From positions 1-13,113 of the forward strand of contig PITI01000390.1 of the NCBI GenBank assembly GCA_004325065.1: a DNA stretch of 13,113 nucleotides, given 5' to 3'. This DNA comes from Hamiltosporidium magnivora (lineage: Eukaryota; Microsporidia; Dubosqiidae). Positions 8,544 to 13,113 of the stretch are shown piece by piece. The stretch's first letter is position 1, and each line of letters starts with the position of its first letter. The translations under genes were made by a program, and so were the position numbers. The notes below the pieces were generated by a model, which worked only from the letters and a program-made list of their open reading frames with translations, made no database searches and had not been told where the DNA came from.

Positions 8544-8588
8544 TAAACTTGACCTGTACATTTTTTGATTTATTTTATTTTTTCGCAA

Positions 8589-8617
8589 ATGTATACCATA
8601 TTTCCGGATAGAGGGTG
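8589..8617 (-). repeat. Right terminal inverted repeat of the mariner element
   Basis: Reads ATGTATACCAT...GGATAGAGGGTG on the plus strand. Its reverse complement matches 6913-6941 at 26 of 29 positions. Confidence 0.9.
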
Positions 8618-8619
8618 TA
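8618..8619. repeat. Right TA target-site duplication
   Basis: TA directly follows the right terminal inverted repeat and pairs with TA at 6911-6912. Confidence 0.8.
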
Positions 8620-8949
8620 TATTTTATTATTTGTAGTTTTTGATTTTGAATATTTATTATATTAAATAGAGTCTGTCCAAGCAACAATTTATTCTTTATA
8701 TTTTAGTCTGTTCTTATATATTTATTGTTTACTGGCTTGTTCAGTTTCCTTTTTGTTTATCTTAAAATATAACATTTTTAAATATCAAAATACCAAATTT
8801 TAATCTATTGCACTGAAATAATCTGATAGAACCAAAGAACCTTTAAAATTATATTTTAATGTATTTATGGAATTATTACCAGATTAGATAAATTAAGGAA
8901 TGACAAATATTTGGTGAGGTCATTATTTTATCCCTGCGTCATAAATATT
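8620..8949. other. AT-rich spacer between two mobile-element remnants
   Basis: Nothing is recognised here. The last part (about 8900-8949) is slightly less AT-rich and may be a further, unreadable part of the reverse-transcriptase relic that follows. Confidence 0.35.
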
Positions 8950-9599
8950 TTAGATATTGATTCCTATATTTATAAATTAAAATCAAGTTTTAAGTACATA
9001 GGAGCGCGCCTAAAGAACGATGGTAAAAAGTTCATGTAATTTAAGAAAGAATAAAGGCGGGAAATAGGCCTAATTTTATTTGCAAAGCTTACTGAATCCA
9101 AATTTGATAAGTCAAAATCGAGAAATAAATATATAAAACCAATGTTAGATTTTGTCCCTGTATGCTTCCGAAACATATGTGATAACTAAAAGAGACAAAA
9201 TTATATTGATATATTTGATAAAAAAAATACTACGAAGAAAAACTAGTCTAATATTTACGAGTAAAAGGGCGTTTATTTAGAAAAATCAAGGTGTGTATGT
9301 GCTTTATCATGAACCTAATCTCTTACCATGATAAAACATGATAGACTTTGATGGCTAGGGCAAGTAGAAAGCATTTTGTTTGAAAGAGCTTTCAGTAAAA
9401 CTATTGCATCTGTATCTGATAGTAGGAGAATATAAGACGAGGTATATTATGAAAAATATGGTTAGATGATCTGGAAATGAATCTAAAAAAACTATTTGAG
9501 TCGCATGAAAAAATCAGGTACAGAATATAGAAGAACGGAAGAAGATCGTAAAAATACCCGATCTCTTTATGGAATCTAGCACTGATGGTTTGTAGTTAG
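8950..9599 (+). pseudogene. Decayed C-terminal region of a non-LTR (LINE-type) reverse transcriptase
   Basis: Three landmarks in the right order mark the region after the reverse-transcriptase catalytic core. FKYIGARLKNDG at about 8989-9024 corresponds to the conserved FKYLG...DG. Next come KHDRL-stop-WLGQVES at about 9334-9369, matching the RLRWLGHVERM type, and WLDDLEMNLKKL at about 9459-9494, matching RWLDD(V/L)...DLKKL. The first two share one frame and the third lies in another. In-frame stops occur after FM (about 9034), within RL*WLG (9349-9351) and several times after 9510. The catalytic YADD-bearing part is absent, consistent with 5' truncation, which is typical of LINE insertions, followed by decay. 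The clade cannot be set from this piece. Whether it is related to the minus-strand endonuclease stub at 1-118 is unknown. Confidence 0.7.
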
Positions 9600-10061
9600 T
9601 TTAAAATTAATTTTCAAATGTGGGTCTTTATGAATATTTTTATAATTATTAGATAAATATTGAAATAAATTATCGATGAAATAATAGGAAATCACGATAT
9701 TCTCACATAAAATATTCTAAATCATTCTTATATTTGTATTTCCTATCAGAAACTCTGTTTTTTTATTCTAAAGAATACAATATTTCTTTTATCTTTGTAT
9801 TCTATAATATTTTCTTCAATCATTTAATATATATATTTTATACTTTGATTACCTTTCTAACTAAAAAAAGGTAAACAGAATTCAAGCCAAAATAAAAATC
9901 AGAAATAATTGGTATTTCTTTGAAATCGTATTATTACTTTTTATTACTATATCTTACCTTTTTAAATTCTTATTTGTAGAGTCGTGATTGAATTTCATAT
10001 TTTTGTGTTTAAAAAATTTTAAAATTATTTTATTTATAATTCCAACATATATTTTACTAGG
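9600..10061. other. AT-rich spacer upstream of RPF2
   Basis: No gene is seen. An 8-bp hairpin, TTACCTTT (9849-9856) with AAAGGTAA (9867-9874) and a 10-base loop, is the only structure noted. The open frame of RPF2 extends back to about 9988 but without an ATG. Confidence 0.4.
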
Positions 10062-10064
10062 CCC
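10062..10064 (+). promoter_or_regulatory. CCC start-proximal motif of RPF2
   Basis: CCC lies at -8 to -10 from the ATG at 10072. This matches the spacing seen at the ABCF and PWP2 genes and decides the start of RPF2 against the longer upstream open frame. Confidence 0.65.
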
Positions 10065-10071
10065 TTCTGAA

Positions 10072-10806
10072 ATGAAAAATTCTTCAACTGAACAAAAAAC
10101 GTTGATATATTGTCAAACCAATTCTTCTGACTCATTTCTCAAAGAATTGGTACATCTACGTTCCAATACCAAAACAATTTCAATTTCTAAAAAGGAATTA
10201 CATGATCATTTAGAAATTCAAAAAATTATTTCAAAAAACAAATCTTCTCTATTTATAACTGGATATAAATCTAAAAATAATGAAGAAATATTAAAAATTG
10301 GTCGGTTATACAACAATGAAATAATTGAATCGTTAGATTGTAAAATATTATCTAACAAAAAAATGAAAGATATTAATTATCATGGACCTATACCAGGTGT
10401 AATATATGGTATATTTTTTCTTGGAATTAATGATGAAAGATTAGAAAATTTATTTTCTGATATTTTTTGTCAAAAAGTTAAAAAAATAAATCGTGAATAT
10501 TTCAATTACAATCTTATTATTTCCAAAGTAGAAAATAACAAATATGTTTTGAAATTAGTTAATATAAATAAAAATTTAGATGTGATTGATGTTGGACCGA
10601 TTTTAGAATTTGAAATTATAAATTCTTTTATGTGTGATGATGATGTTTTTTCTGGATTTTGTGATCTTTTCTCAAGAAAAAAGACCAAAAATATTCATAA
10701 AGATTCAAATAAAGACAAAATAGGAACTTTACACATTCAAAAGCAAGATCTTAAAAATTTAAAAATCAGAAAAAATTATAAACGAGGAAAATTAGAAACA
10801 TCTTAA
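10072..10806 (+). CDS. RPF2: Ribosome production factor 2 (Brix-domain protein)
   Basis: A 244-residue Brix-family protein. The C-terminal block IGTLHIQKQDLKNLKIRK (217-234) matches the LGR(I/L)H..KQDL..LQ.RK signature of RPF2. The Brix core segment DVGPILEFEI (173-182) corresponds to EIGPRLDFKI. The N-terminal half (LIYCQTNSSD at 11-20, then FITGYKSKNNEEILKIGRLY at 61-80) follows the RPF2 pattern in order. In yeast RPF2 binds RRS1 and delivers the 5S RNP (5S rRNA with uL18 and uL5) to nucleolar pre-60S particles; that role is inferred here. It is about 100 residues shorter than the yeast protein, as usual for microsporidia. The frame is open 28 codons further upstream, but the only alternative there is TTG, and the CCC motif supports this ATG. 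An AATAAA occurs 24 bases after the stop. The next gene downstream, PWP2, is codirectional. Confidence 0.88.
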   Translation: MKNSSTEQKTLIYCQTNSSDSFLKELVHLRSNTKTISISKKELHDHLEIQKIISKNKSSLFITGYKSKNNEEILKIGRLYNNEIIESLDCKILSNKKMKDINYHGPIPGVIYGIFFLGINDERLENLFSDIFCQKVKKINREYFNYNLIISKVENNKYVLKLVNINKNLDVIDVGPILEFEIINSFMCDDDVFSGFCDLFSRKKTKNIHKDSNKDKIGTLHIQKQDLKNLKIRKNYKRGKLETS

Positions 10807-11570
10807 AATATATTTATATATCTTCATTTAATAAAATAATTCGTTATCTATTCTTTAATTCACATGAACATATATAATATTTTTTATAAGAATATTTTTT
10901 TTCCAAATTAATTAATTTAATATTTTTTTATTGTAAAGTATAAAATCAGAAATAAATCGTTTAATGTTACTCTGTTATATCTATATTAAATAATATATAA
11001 TTTAATTCTTGAATTTTAATTACAAATTAATTTGAAAATTTTCTCCTAAAATTATATTAATCAGAACAATAAATATATTAGAAGTTAATATCAACTATAA
11101 CTAAATTATTAAGATAAAACAATAGAATATGCTGTTTATCAAGTCAAAATTTTATATTTATGTGCCGAACAAATATTCAATGTATAGATTACAATAAAAT
11201 AATATTAAAATAACTCTAATTTCTATTAAAAAAATCAAAGTAAAATATAAATTTATATTTTATTTTTTTTTAAATTTTATAGTGTTTTTCGAGATATAAA
11301 AATATTAAATTAATCTGTAAAATGTAATTTATTTTTGTTTTTTTAGATTATTTACTCTTTTCCAATTTTTTTATATTTCTTCTATATTTGTAATATATTT
11401 GTTAGTTTAGTTCTATTTTTTCTAAAGCGGTTTTAAATTATATTTGTGGTTAAAATACCTTTAATCATTATTTCTTTCTTTTTATTTACGTCTTTGAATT
11501 ATAGAAGAAATAAAAAAAATTAGAATATGAAAAGGAAGAAACAGATTGTACATTTAATTTCTTTAAGTGT
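10807..11570. other. AT-rich spacer between RPF2 and PWP2
   Basis: AATAAA at 10830-10835 is a plausible RPF2 polyadenylation signal. Nothing else recognisable is present: no open frame, RNA gene or mobile-element similarity seen. Confidence 0.4.
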
Positions 11571-11736
11571 TTTTTACTAAAGAGATTTAAATATTACATA
11601 AAATCTAATAGACTAATATCTATGTGTTATTTATAGAAAATAAGAAAATATTTCTTTTTGCTAAAGAGATTCAAATATTACATACAATCTAACAGACTAA
11701 TATCTAAGTGTTATGTAAGAAAATAAGAAAATATTT
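11571..11736. repeat. Tandem duplication of about 84 bp upstream of PWP2
   Basis: Copy 1 (11571-11654) and copy 2 (11655-11736) share CTAAAGAGATT, AAATATTACATA, GACTAATATCTA and AAATAAGAAAATATTT with a few substitutions and a 1-2 base deletion. The array ends about 63 bases before the PWP2 ATG, so it may lie in or beside the promoter. Confidence 0.88.
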
Positions 11737-11790
11737 TTTACAAATATTTTATAACGGATTTTTTATTTTTATATATTTTCTAAAATAAAT

Positions 11791-11793
11791 CCC
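11791..11793 (+). promoter_or_regulatory. CCC start-proximal motif of PWP2
   Basis: CCC lies at -7 to -9 from the ATG at 11800, the same placement as in the ABCF and RPF2 genes. Confidence 0.65.
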
Positions 11794-11799
11794 ATAAAA

Positions 11800-13113
11800 A
11801 TGAACGAATATTCACATTCCTTTTCAATACCGTGCAAATCAGATTCTAAAGGATTGTATTATAATAACAACAAGATGTATTTCACATCTAATAATTCTAT
11901 ATTCATCTTAGACACAAGTACATGGGAATATTCACATTTAATTTCGTTACCGAAACAACTTAAAAATTTAGTGATAAATAAATTAATTTTTACTTCAACT
12001 GAAGATAGAATTTATATGATTGGTAAGAGAGGAAATGTTATAGGAACATTAAAAATAAATTCTTCTATTTTTAATATATCGCCATCTTCAAAATATTTAG
12101 CGGTTGGAAATAATAATGTATTAGAGATATGGAAAATACCAAGGGAATACAATTTTACGTTGTTTCAATTGGAAAGAAGAATTGTTGGTCATTATGATAG
12201 AATTACAAGTATAAATTATATAAATTCTGATTGTGTTTTAACTACGAGTTTGGATTGTACGGTTCGTATTTTTGATTTAAAAAAAGGAAAATCGGTTATT
12301 ATTAGAAAGTTTAGAGATCCACAAATCAGTGCATATTTTGATATTGATACTCTTATTTTCGTTGGTTCAAGAGGAAAAATTACTTTTTTACGAGAAGAAA
12401 CTACAATAAAATTTATTTTAGACATTTTGGAAGGAAAAAATATTTTTGAAGAGGAGATTGTGGAATGTGGAAGTGAAGAAAATTTTAAAAATGATGTAAT
12501 TATGTATGGAAGTGAAATTGAAATTAATAAACAAACTGATGCAATAAAATTTAAAAAAGTGAAAAGGGAAATATTTAAAAATAAATTTAATGAACCAGAA
12601 TTTGTTGATTTTACGGTGGAAAACTATAATTTGAGAAATAAAGAAAATCGAAAAGTAGGAATTTCAGAAACTTTATGTATTGGAAAAGATGTATTGGATT
12701 CTTCATATTTAAATGGATCTTTGTATATTTCCGGTAAAACAAAAGAAGAATATTTTTTAGTACAAATAGATGACGAATTCTTAGAAAAGAAACTTGAAAC
12801 GGAATATTTTGAAATTTACAAATTAGAAAATTTTATTTGTCTAAAAGGAACAAGCGATCTTTATTTTACTGGAATTAAGGAATTTAAATTGGATTTTCCA
12901 GATATTTGTAGTTTGGATATTTATAGAAATTATGTTATTGTTGGTAGCAGTGACAACAAAGTAAGATTATATACAAATTTTAAACAATTAGGGCAATTGG
13001 AAGTGAGTGGTTGTTTCGGTGTCCATGCGGCTGAAAAAGTAATTATTTCAGTTTCATTGAACGGCAAGGTAGATGCTTTGGATTATAAATTATTTAAATT
13101 TCGATCTTTTGAT
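11800..13113 (+). CDS. PWP2: PWP2/UTP1-like WD40 protein, 3' end cut by the window
   Basis: The first 438 codons of a WD-repeat protein with no stop before the window edge. The diagnostic block is about 90-160: a blade ending VLEIWKIP (107-114), then GHYDRITSINY (130-140) and TTSLDCTVRIFDL (148-160). This follows the yeast Pwp2 order LQIWKTP...GH..DITSL...TTSKD..AKIW. A second match is GKVDALDYKLFKFRSF (422-437), aligning with GTVRAWDLIRYRNFRTF. PWP2 is a core subunit of the UTP-B module of the small-subunit processome, needed for early 18S pre-rRNA processing in the nucleolus; this is inferred by family. Many blades are degenerate: most canonical GH and WD pairs are replaced, and residues about 205-300 are Lys/Glu-rich and lack WD signatures. 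The ATG at 11800 is supported by the CCC motif and an AT-rich leader. The tandem duplication at 11571-11736 lies just upstream. Confidence 0.85.
   Translation, partial: MNEYSHSFSIPCKSDSKGLYYNNNKMYFTSNNSIFILDTSTWEYSHLISLPKQLKNLVINKLIFTSTEDRIYMIGKRGNVIGTLKINSSIFNISPSSKYLAVGNNNVLEIWKIPREYNFTLFQLERRIVGHYDRITSINYINSDCVLTTSLDCTVRIFDLKKGKSVIIRKFRDPQISAYFDIDTLIFVGSRGKITFLREETTIKFILDILEGKNIFEEEIVECGSEENFKNDVIMYGSEIEINKQTDAIKFKKVKREIFKNKFNEPEFVDFTVENYNLRNKENRKVGISETLCIGKDVLDSSYLNGSLYISGKTKEEYFLVQIDDEFLEKKLETEYFEIYKLENFICLKGTSDLYFTGIKEFKLDFPDICSLDIYRNYVIVGSSDNKVRLYTNFKQLGQLEVSGCFGVHAAEKVIISVSLNGKVDALDYKLFKFRSFD

Larger units (their letters stand above)
6913..8617 (+). mobile_element. Mariner-like (Tc1/mariner, DD39D) DNA transposon, complete ends, decayed transposase
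   Basis: A 1705-bp element bounded by 29-bp terminal inverted repeats (6913-6941 and 8589-8617, 26 of 29 matching) and flanked by TA. The outer terminus CTCCCTCTGTCCGG resembles the ends of plant mariner-like elements and of Stowaway MITEs. Inside is one transposase reading on the plus strand whose catalytic spacing and C-terminal motifs are those of the plant-type DD39D group. The transposase carries several frameshifts and lacks the first catalytic aspartate, so this copy cannot move itself. The intact ends could still be recognised by an active transposase elsewhere in the genome. Its base composition is visibly less AT-rich than the flanks, as expected of an inserted element. Confidence 0.93.

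Noticed and set aside
8970..9176. 68-codon minus-strand frame
   Set aside because: Antisense to the reverse-transcriptase relic, whose plus-strand motifs explain the sequence.
9849..9874. 8-bp hairpin as a transcription terminator
   Set aside because: It is not placed after a gene, the stem is short, and no such terminator is expected for a eukaryotic polymerase II gene.
9988..10071. 28-codon hydrophobic N-terminal extension of RPF2, which would look like a signal anchor
   Set aside because: It starts at TTG with no ATG, a nucleolar Brix protein needs no signal peptide, and the CCC motif sits before the internal ATG at 10072.
10506..10688. 60-codon minus-strand frame in RPF2
   Set aside because: Antisense shadow of the Brix core.
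10830..10835. AATAAA as a firm polyadenylation site for RPF2
   Set aside because: Plausible and mentioned under the gene, but too frequent by chance in this composition to list as its own feature.
12216..12425. 69-codon minus-strand frame in PWP2
   Set aside because: Antisense shadow of the WD40 coding frame.
1..13113. CRISPR array, bacterial operon, phage or toxin-antitoxin system
   Set aside because: All recognisable genes are eukaryotic, spacing is wide, there are no Shine-Dalgarno sequences, and the repeats are tandem AT-rich units without unique spacers.

Overview
The window looks like A+T-rich nuclear DNA from a microsporidian, probably one with an expanded, repeat-bearing genome. Three things support this. 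The conserved eukaryotic genes (an ABCF ATPase of the GCN20/ABCF3 type, RPF2 and PWP2) are intronless and very divergent, and RPF2 is short. Each of the three has a CCC/CCCC triplet 7-10 bases upstream of its ATG, the start-proximal signal described in microsporidia. The spacers hold relics of mobile elements. The exact genus cannot be fixed from the sequence.

Layout, left to right. Bases 1-118: minus-strand stub of an R4/Dong-like non-LTR retrotransposon endonuclease, broken by a stop. 400-2448 (-): GCN20-like ABCF protein. 2449-4330: non-coding, with a 17-bp inverted repeat, short AT-rich repeats, a three-copy ~70-bp tandem repeat, and a G+C-enriched island (about 3678-3855) that can fold into a pseudoknot-like structure. 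4331-5605 (-): orphan protein with a signal peptide. 5606-6910: AT-rich, nothing recognised. 6913-8617: complete but decayed mariner-like transposon (TA target duplication, 29-bp terminal inverted repeats, DD39D transposase) of the type best known from plants. 8950-9599: decayed C-terminal part of a non-LTR reverse transcriptase. 10072-10806 (+): RPF2. 11571-11736: 84-bp tandem duplication. 11800-13113 (+): PWP2, cut by the window end.

The three recognisable host genes all concern ribosomes: GCN20-like in translation control, RPF2 in 5S RNP/60S assembly, PWP2 in the small-subunit processome. They are separated by kilobases of junk-like DNA, so this is not an operon, and the shared theme may be chance. 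The most interesting items are the plant-type DD39D mariner in a microsporidian-like genome, the unexplained G+C island with nested complementary segments, and the secreted orphan protein. I did not find a convincing new multi-gene system.
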